Shown: positions 26,995 to 35,153, numbered from the stretch's first letter. The stretch is DNA of 64,000 bases from Pseudomonas salomonii (GCF_900107155.1 NZ_FNOX01000005.1:372001-436000), one strand, 5' to 3'. Notes: a model not told the origin generated them from the letters alone. A program made the numbers and translations.

Positions 26995-28131
26995 ATGGCC
27001 GAGAGCGAGAGTGGCCAGGACAAAACAGAAGACCCCACGGAGAAACGTAAAAAGGACTCCAGGGAAAAGGGCGAGATTGCCCGCTCCAAAGAACTTAACA
27101 CCCTCGCCGTGATGCTCGCCGGTGCCGGTGGCCTGCTGATCTACGGCGGTGGCCTGGCGCTGGACCTGATGGAGCTGATGAAGCTCAACTTTTCGCTGCC
27201 GCGCGAAGTGCTGCTGAGCCCCGGCGCCATGGGCCAGTACCTGTTGCACTCGGGCAAAATCGCGATTCTGGCGGTGCAGCCGGTGCTGATCACCCTGTTG
27301 CTGGCGGCACTGATCGGGCCGGTGTCCCTCGGCGGCTGGCTGTTTGCCGCCGGCAGCATGGCGCCCAAGTTCAGCCGCATGAACCCTGGGCCTGGGCTTA
27401 AGCGCATGTTCTCCACCAAGGCGCTGGTGGAACTGCTCAAGGCGCTGGCGAAATTCATTCTGATCCTGTTTGTGGCGTTGACGGTGTTGTCGTCCGACAT
27501 CGACGACTTGCTGCGCATCGCCCATGAGCCGCTGGAATCGGCCATCATCCACAGCGTGCAGGTGGTGGGCTGGAGTGCGTTGTGGATGGCTTGCGGGCTG
27601 ATCATCATCGCCGCCGTGGATGCGCCGATCCAGCTGTGGGAAAGCCACAAGAAACTGCTGATGACCAAGCAGGAAGTGCGCGACGAACACAAAGACCAGG
27701 AAGGCCGCCCCGAGGTCAAACAGCGGATTCGCCAACTGCAGCGGGAAATGTCCCAGCGCAAGATGATGGCGGCGGTGCCCGACGCCGACGTGGTCATTAC
27801 CAACCCGACCCACTACGCCGTGGCGCTCAAGTACGACCCGGAGAAGGGCGGCGCGCCGATGTTGCTGGCCAAGGGCAGCGACTTTACCGCGCTGAAGATT
27901 CGCGAAATTGCCGTGGCCAACGACATTCTGCTGCTGGAATCGCCGGAGCTGGCGCGGTCGATCTTCTACTCCACCGACCTCGACCAGGAAATCCCCGCGG
28001 GCCTGTACCTGGCCGTGGCGCAGGTGTTGGCCTACGTGTACCAGATCCGCCAATACCGCGCGGGCAAGGGCAAACGGCCAGACCCGCTCAAGGATCTGCC
28101 GATTCCGCCGGAGCTGCGCCGCGATTCCTGA
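26995..28131 (+). CDS. flhB: Flagellar export switch protein FlhB
   Basis: FlhB, 378 aa, switches substrate specificity from rod/hook to filament. It has a charged N-terminus (SGQDKTEDPTEKRKKDSREK), four transmembrane helices (about 30-210), and a cytoplasmic autocleavage domain with the invariant NPTH at 270-273 (cleavage expected between Asn270 and Pro271). The C-terminus is basic. It is the last gene of the fliL operon; no strong terminator follows. Confidence 0.97.
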   Translation: MAESESGQDKTEDPTEKRKKDSREKGEIARSKELNTLAVMLAGAGGLLIYGGGLALDLMELMKLNFSLPREVLLSPGAMGQYLLHSGKIAILAVQPVLITLLLAALIGPVSLGGWLFAAGSMAPKFSRMNPGPGLKRMFSTKALVELLKALAKFILILFVALTVLSSDIDDLLRIAHEPLESAIIHSVQVVGWSALWMACGLIIIAAVDAPIQLWESHKKLLMTKQEVRDEHKDQEGRPEVKQRIRQLQREMSQRKMMAAVPDADVVITNPTHYAVALKYDPEKGGAPMLLAKGSDFTALKIREIAVANDILLLESPELARSIFYSTDLDQEIPAGLYLAVAQVLAYVYQIRQYRAGKGKRPDPLKDLPIPPELRRDS

Positions 28132-28182
28132 GTTTTTTGTGGCGAGCGGGCCTTCTTACCATATGTCGTCAGCGCCGTTGAC

Positions 28183-28198
28183 CTGTCAACTTTGACAG
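28183..28198. promoter_or_regulatory. Palindrome, copy 1, upstream of the first small cold-shock-like gene
   Basis: CTGTCAACTTTGACAG is a perfect inverted repeat (CTGTCA/TGACAG) with a 4-nt centre. A one-base variant is found at 28488 in the same position relative to the next gene. The flanks also match (CC before, TA after). It is probably an operator for a regulator I cannot name. Confidence 0.6.
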
Positions 28199-28271
28199 TA
28201 TCCATTGCACCGCCTTCACTGTTTGATAGAGCGACGAGGCGCGCCTTCATGCGTGGCTCGGGAGAGCGATC

Positions 28272-28433
28272 ATGAGCAGGGCTACGGTCAGGTGGTTTGA
28301 CGCGGTCAAGGGCATTGGTTTTGTCGCCCGCGACCGCGAAGGCAACGCGGTACCCGTTCAGGCAACGGGCAATCCCGCCAGCGAAATCGATACGCCGCCC
28401 AAGGCGCGAAAACCCCGCAAGCGAAAAAAATAA
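28272..28433 (+). CDS. Small degenerate cold-shock-domain protein (53 aa)
   Basis: The 53-aa ORF begins MSRATVRWFDAVKGIGFVAR, which parallels the start of CspA proteins (compare [15 protein letters not shown] in the gene at 28816), including the first RNP motif region. The remaining beta strands of the cold-shock fold are missing; instead the protein ends in a basic Lys/Arg/Pro tail (KARKPRKRKK). ATG 28272 follows GGGAGAGCGATC. It may be a truncated Csp or a distinct nucleic-acid-binding micro-protein. The duplicated upstream palindrome argues that it is a real, regulated gene. Confidence 0.6.
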   Translation: MSRATVRWFDAVKGIGFVARDREGNAVPVQATGNPASEIDTPPKARKPRKRKK

Positions 28434-28487
28434 CCCCTCGGCTGCTCAGTAAACAATCACTACCACTGGTCGTTAATCCCCGTCTAC

Positions 28488-28503
28488 CTGTCAACTCTGA
28501 CAG
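28488..28503. promoter_or_regulatory. Palindrome, copy 2, upstream of the second small cold-shock-like gene
   Basis: CTGTCAACTCTGACAG is the same palindrome as at 28183 with one base changed in the centre. It ends 77 nt before the start at 28581; copy 1 ends 73 nt before the start at 28272. Confidence 0.6.
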
Positions 28504-28580
28504 TAGCCAGTTCTGCGTTCTCGCGTTTTTATGGTGCCGGACACTGTACGCAAGTAGTAACGAGATGCAGGGGAAGGGCG

Positions 28581-28781
28581 ATGGAAGCGGTAACGGGGAC
28601 GATCAAGGTTTATAACCGCAAGACCGGTGAAGGGCTGATTGCGTTGGATGGCGATGATGAGCCGGTGTGTTTGGACCGCTTGAGTTCGGCGTATACCCGG
28701 TGGCGAGAAGGCCAGCGGGTACAGTTCGCCAGGATTCATCGGCCACAGGGTGTGTTTGCGTTTTGTATCAGGCTTATCTAA
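28581..28781 (+). CDS. Divergent cold-shock-domain protein (66 aa)
   Basis: This 66-aa protein contains [20 protein letters not shown] and then [20 protein letters not shown], which aligns with the CspA pattern GTVKWFN-x-x-KGFGFI-x-x-D...DLFAHFSAI...LQEGQ. The aromatic residues of RNP1/RNP2 that bind nucleic acid are mostly replaced (F to E or L), so canonical single-strand binding may be weakened. GGGGAAGG ribosome site upstream. The canonical csp gene follows 34 nt later and may be co-transcribed. Confidence 0.7.
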   Translation: MEAVTGTIKVYNRKTGEGLIALDGDDEPVCLDRLSSAYTRWREGQRVQFARIHRPQGVFAFCIRLI

Positions 28782-28815
28782 CGAGATTTTTGAGCGCAAT
28801 GTCAGGAGAAGGGTT

Positions 28816-29019
28816 ATGGCAACGGGTACTGTGAAGTGGTTTAACGACACAAAGGGGTTTGGTTTTATTACCCCGGATGATGGTAGCGAGGATCTTTTTG
28901 CGCATTTTTCAGCGATTCAGAGTGCTGGGTTCAAATCTCTGCAAGAGGGCCAAAAAGTCAGCTATGAAATAACGACAGGGCCCAAAGGCAAGCAAGCGTC
29001 CAACATCCAACCCGTATGA
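28816..29019 (+). CDS. Cold-shock protein, CspA family
   Basis: A canonical 67-aa cold-shock protein with both RNA-binding motifs: KGFGFI (RNP1) and DLFAHF (RNP2). It is expected to bind single-stranded RNA/DNA as an RNA chaperone. ATG 28816 lies behind AGGAGAAGGGTT; upstream in-frame codons overlap the preceding gene and are unconserved. The stop TGA is the first three bases of a 129-bp repeat. I cannot say which Csp paralogue it is. Confidence 0.93.
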   Translation: MATGTVKWFNDTKGFGFITPDDGSEDLFAHFSAIQSAGFKSLQEGQKVSYEITTGPKGKQASNIQPV

Positions 29020-29145
29020 AGATCGTTCCCACGCTCCCGCGTGGGAATGCCTCCTGTGACGCTCTGCGTCACCGTTGCGCAAGGATCAAGTCGGGACGCG
29101 GAGCGTCCCAGGCTGCATTCCCACGCAGAGCGTGGGAACGATCAT
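29017..29145. repeat. 129-bp intergenic repeat, copy 1
   Basis: Starts TGAAGATCGTTCCCACGC and ends GCGTGGGAACGATCAT, so its termini are inverted repeats. It contains inner palindromes (GTGACGCTCTGCGTCAC; GGGACGCGGAGCGTCCC). A near-identical copy lies at 29742-29870 and a partial one at 57445-57498. The first TGA is the stop codon of the csp gene. Confidence 0.85.
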
Positions 29146-29403
29146 TCAAGCAGGTTTTGCCGCTGGTGACGGCGCTCTGTCATCCAGCAGGCGCTCAGCC
29201 AGCAATCGGCCGATCTCAATCAACTGCGCAATACCCAGCGCACCTTCTCGCTGTGTTCCCTCCAGGTCAAAGGCGAAGTCGCAGGTCAGGGCGTGGGCGG
29301 AGGCCAGGTTTTCGGTGAGGTTGACCAGCAGGTCTTCGGTGCTGATGCCGTCGATTAGGGTGAGGATTACGCTGGGTGGGGGATTTGGGGTGGGTTTGAT
29401 CAT
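29146..29403 (-). CDS. DUF6124/DUF3077-like hypothetical protein
   Basis: This 85-aa protein starts MIKPTPNPPPSVILTLIDG and continues with TEDLLVNLTENLASAHALT and an acidic-hydrophobic helix ending AERLLDD. The MIKPTPNPP start and the ASAHxLxxD-(F/L)A pattern are as I remember them from a small Pseudomonas-specific family (DUF6124, formerly DUF3077) of unknown function. ATG at 29403 follows CCGAGGAACCTCACA on the minus strand; earlier in-frame starts lie inside a structured leader. It is the only minus-strand gene inside the flagellar cluster, which suggests insertion. Confidence 0.75.
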   Translation of the reverse strand: MIKPTPNPPPSVILTLIDGISTEDLLVNLTENLASAHALTCDFAFDLEGTQREGALGIAQLIEIGRLLAERLLDDRAPSPAAKPA

Positions 29404-29741
29404 TGTGAGGTTCCTCGGTAAAGGTGGAGCCGCCACTGATCGCCGCGACGCGATGGAGGGTGGCAGCTGTGCGCAGGTTCGCGGACCGGTTACCAAGGAA
29501 CCCGGCATACCCGAAGGTATCCCGCGCACAGCCGCCATAGCGCCGCACAGTAGACGATAAAAAACCGCTCACTGAAAGGGATATGGTGCTTCTGTTCCGT
29601 AGTAAACCGGGCCGCGACGCCCGACCACTGCATTTGCAGCGGTGTACGCAGACTAGGGAGCCCGGTTCCTAGGGGCAACCCGAAAACCTTGTCGGAAATT
29701 TCCTCATTAACAACAGGTACACCCCCATCCAACTGTGAAGA
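29404..29741 (-). promoter_or_regulatory. Duplicated structured leader upstream of the DUF6124-like gene
   Basis: No convincing gene lies here. Two related segments (+ strand 29464-29530 and 29635-29695) share the pattern GCAGC-GTG-CGCAG...CCGGTT-CC...ACCCG. On the minus strand the proximal copy forms ATACC-TTCG-GGTAT, a UUCG-tetraloop stem (29507-29520), beside a longer stem. ORFs through this region simply read through the repeats. It could be an RNA leader or a remnant of a duplicated DUF6124-type unit. Confidence 0.45.
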
Positions 29742-29870
29742 TGAAGATCGTTCCCACGCTCCCGCGTGGGAATGCCTCCCGTGACGCTCTGCGTCACCGT
29801 TGCGCAGGGCTCAAGTCGGGACGCGGAGCGTCCCTGGCTGCATTCCCACGCAGAGCGTGGGAACGATCAT
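29742..29870. repeat. 129-bp intergenic repeat, copy 2
   Basis: Nearly identical to 29017-29145 in the same orientation, differing at only a few positions. The two copies flank the DUF6124-like gene and its leader as direct repeats, which could mark a mobilised or duplicated segment. Confidence 0.85.
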
Positions 29871-29938
29871 CACACCCCCATCCAGCTCCCACATTTGAAC
29901 CGGTGACCGCTCGACGATCGTCGTCCTGAAACCAAAGT

Positions 29939-29955
29939 TGGAAGGCTTCTTGCAA
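29939..29955 (+). promoter_or_regulatory. Sigma-54 promoter of flhA
   Basis: TGGAAGGCTTCTTGCAA: GG (29940-29941), 10 nt, GC (29952-29953). It lies 62 nt upstream of the flhA start and directly downstream of the repeat-rich insertion, so flhA no longer depends on read-through from flhB. Confidence 0.85.
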
Positions 29956-30016
29956 TACCGCCTCCAGGACGCCCTCCAGCGTCAAAACTTTGCTTCAAGG
30001 AACACGAGGAATACCG

Positions 30017-32149
30017 GTGGTAGATCGCTCTCAAATGCTCAACACGGCCCGTGGCACCCTGACTGATTTGTCGCGGGGCAACCTGGGTGTGCCGTTGTTG
30101 TTGCTGGTGATGCTGGCAATGATGATGTTGCCGATGCCGCCGTTCCTGCTCGACGTGTTTTTCACCTTCAACATTGCGCTGTCGGTGGTGGTGCTGCTGG
30201 TCTGCGTGTATGCCCTGCGGCCGCTGGACTTCGCCGTATTCCCGACCATTTTGCTGATCGCGACCCTGCTGCGCCTGGCGCTGAACGTGGCGTCTACGCG
30301 GGTGGTGATGCTCCACGGTCAGGACGGCCACGCCGCCGCCGGTAAGGTGATCCAGGCCTTCGGTGAGGTGGTGATCGGCGGTAACTACGTGGTTGGTATC
30401 GTGGTGTTCGCGATCCTGATGATCATCAACTTCGTGGTGGTCACCAAGGGCGCCGGGCGGATTTCCGAGGTGAGCGCGCGTTTTACCCTCGACGCCATGC
30501 CCGGCAAGCAAATGGCGATTGACGCCGACCTCAACGCCGGCCTGATCGACCAGAACCAAGCCAAATCCCGTCGTCTGGAAGTCGCCCAGGAAGCCGAATT
30601 TTATGGCTCCATGGACGGCGCGAGTAAATTCGTACGCGGTGACGCCATCGCCGGCCTGCTGATTCTGTTTATCAACCTGATCGGCGGCATGGCGGTCGGT
30701 ATCTTCCAGCACGGCATGACCTTTGGCGATGCGGGTAAGGTGTACGCCTTGCTGACCATCGGTGACGGTTTAGTGGCGCAATTGCCATCACTGTTGTTAT
30801 CCACAGCAGCAGCGATCATGGTCACCCGTGCTTCGGGCTCCGAAGACATGGGCAAGCAGATCAGCCGCCAGATGTTCGCCTCGCCCAAGGCGCTGGCCGT
30901 GGCCGCCGGCATCATGGCGATCATGGGCATCGTGCCGGGCATGCCCCACGTGTCGTTCCTGAGCATGGCGGCGATGGCCGGCGGTGGCGCCTACCTGTTC
31001 TGGCGCAAGCAAAATGCCGTCAAGGTCCAGGCCCAGCAGGAAATCGCCCGCCAGCAAGACTTGCTGCCATCGCCGGCCCGCGCCCAGGAAACCAAGGAGT
31101 TGGGCTGGGATGACGTGACCCCGATCGACATGATCGGCCTGGAAGTCGGCTACCGCCTGATTCCGCTGGTGGACCGCAACCAGGGCGGCCAATTGCTGGC
31201 GCGGATCAAGGGTGTGCGCAAGAAGCTGTCCCAGGACCTGGGCTTCTTGATGCCCACCGTACACATTCGCGACAACCTCGATTTGGCCCCCAGCGCCTAC
31301 CGCCTGACCCTGATGGGCGTGATCCTGGCCGAAGCCGAGATCTACCCGGACCGCGAGTTGGCGATCAACCCCGGTCAGGTGTTCGGCACGCTCAACGGCA
31401 TTACCGCCAAAGATCCGGCTTTTGGCCTGGAAGCGGTATGGATCGAAGTCAGCCAGCGCAGCCAGGCTCAATCGCTGGGTTACACCGTGGTGGACGCCAG
31501 CACCGTGGTCGCCACCCACCTCAACCAGATCCTGTACAAGCACTCCCACGAGCTGATCGGCCACGAGGAAGTCCAGCAATTGATGGGGTTGCTGGCCAAA
31601 GCCTCGCCAAAACTGGCAGAAGAACTGGTGCCTGGCGTGTTGTCGCTGTCGCAGTTGCTCAAGGTGCTGCAAGCCTTGCTCGCCGAACAGGTGCCGGTGC
31701 GCGACATTCGCAGCATTGCCGAGGCCATCGCCAACAATGCCGCCAAGAGTCAAGATACTGCCGCTTTGGTGGCTGCGGTGCGTGTCGGCTTGTCCCGCGC
31801 CATCGTGCAAAGCATTGTAGGCATTGAGTCTGAGCTGCCTGTGATCACCTTGGAACCAAGGTTGGAACAAATATTGCTCAATAGTATTCAGAAGGCCGGA
31901 CTTGGCCAGGAAGAAGGCGTTCTGCTGGAGCCAAGCATGGCTGAGAAACTGCAGCGTTCGTTGATCGAAGCCGCACAGCGTCAGGAAATGGCGGGCCACC
32001 CGGTGATTCTGCTGGTGGCAGGCCCGGTTCGAGCGATGTTGTCGCGGTTTGGGCGCCTGGCAGTACCGAATTTGCACGTTTTGGCTTATCAGGAAATTCC
32101 TGACAATAAGCAAGTGACTATCGTCGCGACAGTAGGGCCCAACGGCTGA
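30017..32149 (+). CDS. flhA: Flagellar export gate protein FlhA
   Basis: FlhA, 710 aa, is the largest export-gate subunit, with about eight transmembrane helices in residues 25-330 and a large cytoplasmic substrate-docking domain. Conserved segments: RLALNVASTRVVML, the FHIPEP-type loop region GAGRISEVSARFTLDAMPGK, and a C-terminal domain with LAPSAYRLTLMGV. GTG 30017 was chosen because GAGGAATACC precedes it and VDRSQMLNTAR aligns with known starts; TTG 29990 and ATG 30035 are alternatives. flhF follows after 11 nt. Confidence 0.95.
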   Translation: MVDRSQMLNTARGTLTDLSRGNLGVPLLLLVMLAMMMLPMPPFLLDVFFTFNIALSVVVLLVCVYALRPLDFAVFPTILLIATLLRLALNVASTRVVMLHGQDGHAAAGKVIQAFGEVVIGGNYVVGIVVFAILMIINFVVVTKGAGRISEVSARFTLDAMPGKQMAIDADLNAGLIDQNQAKSRRLEVAQEAEFYGSMDGASKFVRGDAIAGLLILFINLIGGMAVGIFQHGMTFGDAGKVYALLTIGDGLVAQLPSLLLSTAAAIMVTRASGSEDMGKQISRQMFASPKALAVAAGIMAIMGIVPGMPHVSFLSMAAMAGGGAYLFWRKQNAVKVQAQQEIARQQDLLPSPARAQETKELGWDDVTPIDMIGLEVGYRLIPLVDRNQGGQLLARIKGVRKKLSQDLGFLMPTVHIRDNLDLAPSAYRLTLMGVILAEAEIYPDRELAINPGQVFGTLNGITAKDPAFGLEAVWIEVSQRSQAQSLGYTVVDASTVVATHLNQILYKHSHELIGHEEVQQLMGLLAKASPKLAEELVPGVLSLSQLLKVLQALLAEQVPVRDIRSIAEAIANNAAKSQDTAALVAAVRVGLSRAIVQSIVGIESELPVITLEPRLEQILLNSIQKAGLGQEEGVLLEPSMAEKLQRSLIEAAQRQEMAGHPVILLVAGPVRAMLSRFGRLAVPNLHVLAYQEIPDNKQVTIVATVGPNG

Positions 32150-32160
32150 GGTAGTGGGTT

Positions 32161-33477
32161 ATGCAAGTTAAGCGTTTTTTCGCCGCCGATATGCGTCAGG
32201 CCATGAAACTGGTACGTGATGAGCTGGGCGCCGATGCCGCGATTATTGGAAACCGTCGCATTGCCGGCGGTGTCGAGCTGACGGCTGCCCTGGATTACAC
32301 CCCGTCGGCGCTGGCGCCGCGCGTGCCGAACATGGAACTCGAAGACGAGCTGCGCAAAACCGCTTCGCGCATTGTCTCGGCCCAGGCTGAATTGAGCATG
32401 CGTGGCGACAGCGATGCCAGCACCAATCGCCAATTGTTCGCCGGCCTGCCGCTGACCGCCGCCGAGCCGTTGGTAGAACCGACCTTCAAAGAACCGCCGC
32501 GCCCTGCAGCGCCAGCCCAGGCTCAAGCCGTCGACCAGCGCGCGCTCGACTCGATGCGTTTTGAACTCAATGGCCTGCGTGAGCTGCTCGAAGTGCAGTT
32601 GGGCTCGTTGGCGTGGACACAGCTGCAAGGCAGCAAACCGCAACAGGCCAACCTGTGGCGCCGCCTGCAACGCATCGGCTTGTCCGGCCCGTTGTCGCGC
32701 GATTTGCTCGCACTGACGGCTGAAGTCGAAGAACCACGCCAGGCCTGGCGCATGTTGCTGGCACACTTGGCGCGCATGATCGTCACCCCGGAAATCGAAC
32801 CGCTGGAAGAGGGCGGTGTGATTGCCATGGTCGGCCCCGCCGGCATGGGCAAGACCACCACCCTGGCCAAGCTGGCCGCGCGTTATGTGCTCAAGTACGG
32901 CGCGCAGAACATCGCGCTGGTGAGCATGGACAGCTACCGCATCGGCGCCCAGGAGCAGCTCAAGACACTGGGCCGCATCCTCAATGTGACAGTGACCCAC
33001 GTCGACCCGGGCCAGTCCCTGGCCAATGCGCTCGACCCGCTGCTGCGCAAGCGCGTGGTGTTGATCGACACGGCCGGCCTGCAAGCCAGCGACCCGGCAC
33101 TGCGCATGCAGCTCGAAAGCCTGGCCGGGCGTGGCATCAAGTCGAAAAATTACCTGGTGCTTGCAACCACCAGCCAGAAACAGGTTCTTACCGCTGCGTA
33201 CCACAGTTACAAACGCTGCGGCCTGGCCGGTTGCATCCTCACCAAGCTCGACGAAACGGCGAGCCTGGGCGAGGTGTTGAGCCTGGCGATCAGTCATGAG
33301 TTACCGGTTGCTTACCTGACCGACGGGCCGCGGATCCCGGATGATTTACATCTGCCGCGCCGTCATCAGTTGGTCAGCCGTGCTGTCAGCGTGCAAATGC
33401 AAGAAGAGCCTAGCGAGGAAGCGATGGCCGACATGTTCGCCGACCTTTACCACAACCCGGCTAAGCGGGTGGGGTGA
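32161..33477 (+). CDS. flhF: Flagellar biosynthesis GTPase FlhF
   Basis: FlhF, 438 aa, is an SRP-type GTPase that sets the polar position of the flagellum. The N-terminal B domain (1-125) starts MQVKRFFAADMRQAMKLVRD; the NG domain has the P-loop GPAGMGKTTTLAKL (from residue 225), the DSYRIGAQEQLKTLGRIL motif, VLIDTAGL and TKLDETASLG. FleN, its usual partner in number control, is encoded just downstream. Confidence 0.97.
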   Translation: MQVKRFFAADMRQAMKLVRDELGADAAIIGNRRIAGGVELTAALDYTPSALAPRVPNMELEDELRKTASRIVSAQAELSMRGDSDASTNRQLFAGLPLTAAEPLVEPTFKEPPRPAAPAQAQAVDQRALDSMRFELNGLRELLEVQLGSLAWTQLQGSKPQQANLWRRLQRIGLSGPLSRDLLALTAEVEEPRQAWRMLLAHLARMIVTPEIEPLEEGGVIAMVGPAGMGKTTTLAKLAARYVLKYGAQNIALVSMDSYRIGAQEQLKTLGRILNVTVTHVDPGQSLANALDPLLRKRVVLIDTAGLQASDPALRMQLESLAGRGIKSKNYLVLATTSQKQVLTAAYHSYKRCGLAGCILTKLDETASLGEVLSLAISHELPVAYLTDGPRIPDDLHLPRRHQLVSRAVSVQMQEEPSEEAMADMFADLYHNPAKRVG

Positions 33478-33483
33478 GGCAGG

Positions 33484-33573
33484 ATGAACACCGTGAAATG
33501 TATCTACATCGATGGTCTGCAAGCGATTCACGCGGCCAAGCCATGTAGCCTGCGTCTAAGCAAGACAAGGTAA
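33484..33573 (+). CDS. Possible 29-aa small ORF between flhF and fleN
   Basis: ATG 33484 to TAA 33573 encodes 29 residues (start MNTVKCIYIDGL, end SLRLSKTR) with two cysteines. It lies behind a good ribosome site (GTGAGGCAGG) and its end overlaps the AAGG ribosome site of fleN, so it could couple flhF and fleN translation. I recognise no family. It may be chance or a leader peptide. Confidence 0.3.
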   Translation: MNTVKCIYIDGLQAIHAAKPCSLRLSKTR

Positions 33574-33582
33574 AGAAATAAA

Positions 33583-34416
33583 ATGGGCAGCATGCATCCC
33601 GTACAGGTGATCGCGGTGACCGGCGGCAAAGGTGGCGTCGGGAAAACTAACGTGTCAGTGAATTTGTCCCTGGCCCTGGCAGAGCTTGGCCGTCGCGTCA
33701 TGCTGCTGGATGCTGACCTGGGCCTGGCGAACGTGGACGTTCTGCTGGGGCTGACACCCAAACACACCCTTGCCGATGTGATCGAAGGCCGTTGTGAGCT
33801 GCGCGATGTGCTGCTGCAAGGCCCCGGTGGCATTCGCATCGTGCCGGCCGCCTCAGGCACCCAGAGCATGGTGCATCTGAGCCCGGCGCAGCATGCCGGC
33901 CTGATCCAGGCGTTCAGCGACATCGGCGACAACCTCGACGTGCTGGTGATCGACACCGCCGCCGGCATCGGCGAGTCGGTGGTCAGCTTCGTGCGCGCCG
34001 CCCAGGAAGTGCTGCTGGTGGTGTGCGACGAACCCACCTCCATCACCGACGCCTATGCCCTGATCAAACTGCTGAACCGTGACTACGGCATGAACCGCTT
34101 CCGCGTGCTGGCCAACATGGCCCAAAGCCCGCAGGAAGGGCGCAATCTGTTCGCCAAGTTGACCAAGGTCACGGATCGCTTTCTCGATGTCGCCTTACAA
34201 TACGTGGGCGCAGTTCCCTATGACGAGTGTGTGCGCAAGGCTGTGCAAAAGCAGCGTGCAGTCTATGAAGCGTTCCCTCGTTCGAAGTGCGCACTGGCGT
34301 TCAAGGCTATTGCCCAGAAGGTCGATACTTGGCCGTTGCCTGCCAACCCGCGCGGGCATCTGGAGTTTTTCGTCGAGCGATTGGTGCATCAGACGAGCGC
34401 AGGACCGGTGCTATGA
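33583..34416 (+). CDS. fleN: Flagellar number regulator FleN (MinD/ParA-type ATPase)
   Basis: FleN, 277 aa, restricts flagellar number by binding FleQ and inhibiting its ATPase. A deviant Walker A GGKGGVGKTN (14-23) marks the MinD subfamily. Further motifs: LLDADLGLANVDVLLGL and VIDTAAGIGESVVSF. The start is ATG 33583 (MGSMHPVQVIAVTG), with Met4 as a possible alternative. Stop and fliA start overlap (ATGA). Confidence 0.97.
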   Translation: MGSMHPVQVIAVTGGKGGVGKTNVSVNLSLALAELGRRVMLLDADLGLANVDVLLGLTPKHTLADVIEGRCELRDVLLQGPGGIRIVPAASGTQSMVHLSPAQHAGLIQAFSDIGDNLDVLVIDTAAGIGESVVSFVRAAQEVLLVVCDEPTSITDAYALIKLLNRDYGMNRFRVLANMAQSPQEGRNLFAKLTKVTDRFLDVALQYVGAVPYDECVRKAVQKQRAVYEAFPRSKCALAFKAIAQKVDTWPLPANPRGHLEFFVERLVHQTSAGPVL

Positions 34417-35153
34417 CATCCAGCGGCTACAACCTTTACAAAAAGTCGGCACGTGACAGCCAGGGCGAACTGATCGAGCGCTATGCGCCCTTGGTCAAGC
34501 GCATTGCCTATCACTTGCTGGCACGCCTGCCTGCCAGTGTGCAGGTTGAGGACTTGATCCAGGCAGGCATGATCGGCCTGCTCGAAGTGTCGACCAAATA
34601 CGACGCGAGCAAGGGCGCAAGTTTCGAGACGTATGCGGGTATCCGCATTCGAGGGGCGATGCTCGATGAAGTGCGTAAAGGGGATTGGGCGCCGCGTTCG
34701 GTACACCGCAATACGCGCATGGTCAGTGACGCAATTCGCGCAATTGAAGCAAAAACCGGTCGTGACGCTAAAGATCACGAAGTTGCGGCCGAACTCCAAT
34801 TGAGTCTCGACGATTACTACGGGATTTTGAACGATACCTTGGGCAGCCGCCTGTTCAGTTTCGACGACCTTTTGCAGGACGGCGAACACGAAGGGCTGCA
34901 CGAGGACGGCGCGAGTGCACATCTTGAACCGTCGCGCGACCTGGAAGACGAACGTTTCCAGGGCGCGTTGGCGGAGGCGATTGCCAATTTGCCGGAGCGT
35001 GAGCGACTGGTGTTGGCGCTGTACTACGACGAAGAGCTGAACCTCAAGGAAATCGGTGAGGTCCTGGGGGTCAGCGAATCGCGTGTCAGCCAGTTGCATA
35101 GCCAGTGCGCAGCCCGCTTGCGGGGGCGATTGGGAGAGTGGCGCGCGCGCTGA
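34413..35153 (+). CDS. fliA: Flagellar sigma factor FliA (sigma-28)
   Basis: FliA, 246 aa, directs RNA polymerase to late flagellar and chemotaxis promoters such as those of fliC and cheV in this window, and is held by the anti-sigma FlgM until hook completion. Region 2 is clear (AGMIGLLEVSTKYD, FETYAGIRIRGAMLDEVRKG), region 3 follows, and region 4 has LNLKEIGEVLGVSESRVSQL. ATG 34413 overlaps the fleN stop. Confidence 0.97.
   Translation: MTSSGYNLYKKSARDSQGELIERYAPLVKRIAYHLLARLPASVQVEDLIQAGMIGLLEVSTKYDASKGASFETYAGIRIRGAMLDEVRKGDWAPRSVHRNTRMVSDAIRAIEAKTGRDAKDHEVAAELQLSLDDYYGILNDTLGSRLFSFDDLLQDGEHEGLHEDGASAHLEPSRDLEDERFQGALAEAIANLPERERLVLALYYDEELNLKEIGEVLGVSESRVSQLHSQCAARLRGRLGEWRAR

Noticed and set aside
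29490..29732. 80-aa minus-strand ORF in the DUF6124 leader
   Set aside because: It runs through both diverged leader segments and lacks a clear ribosome site. More likely the structured RNA or a remnant; kept as leader only.
29735..29929. Short + strand ORFs inside the 129-bp repeats
   Set aside because: The same frame recurs at 29016 in the other repeat copy; it reflects the repeat sequence, not a gene.
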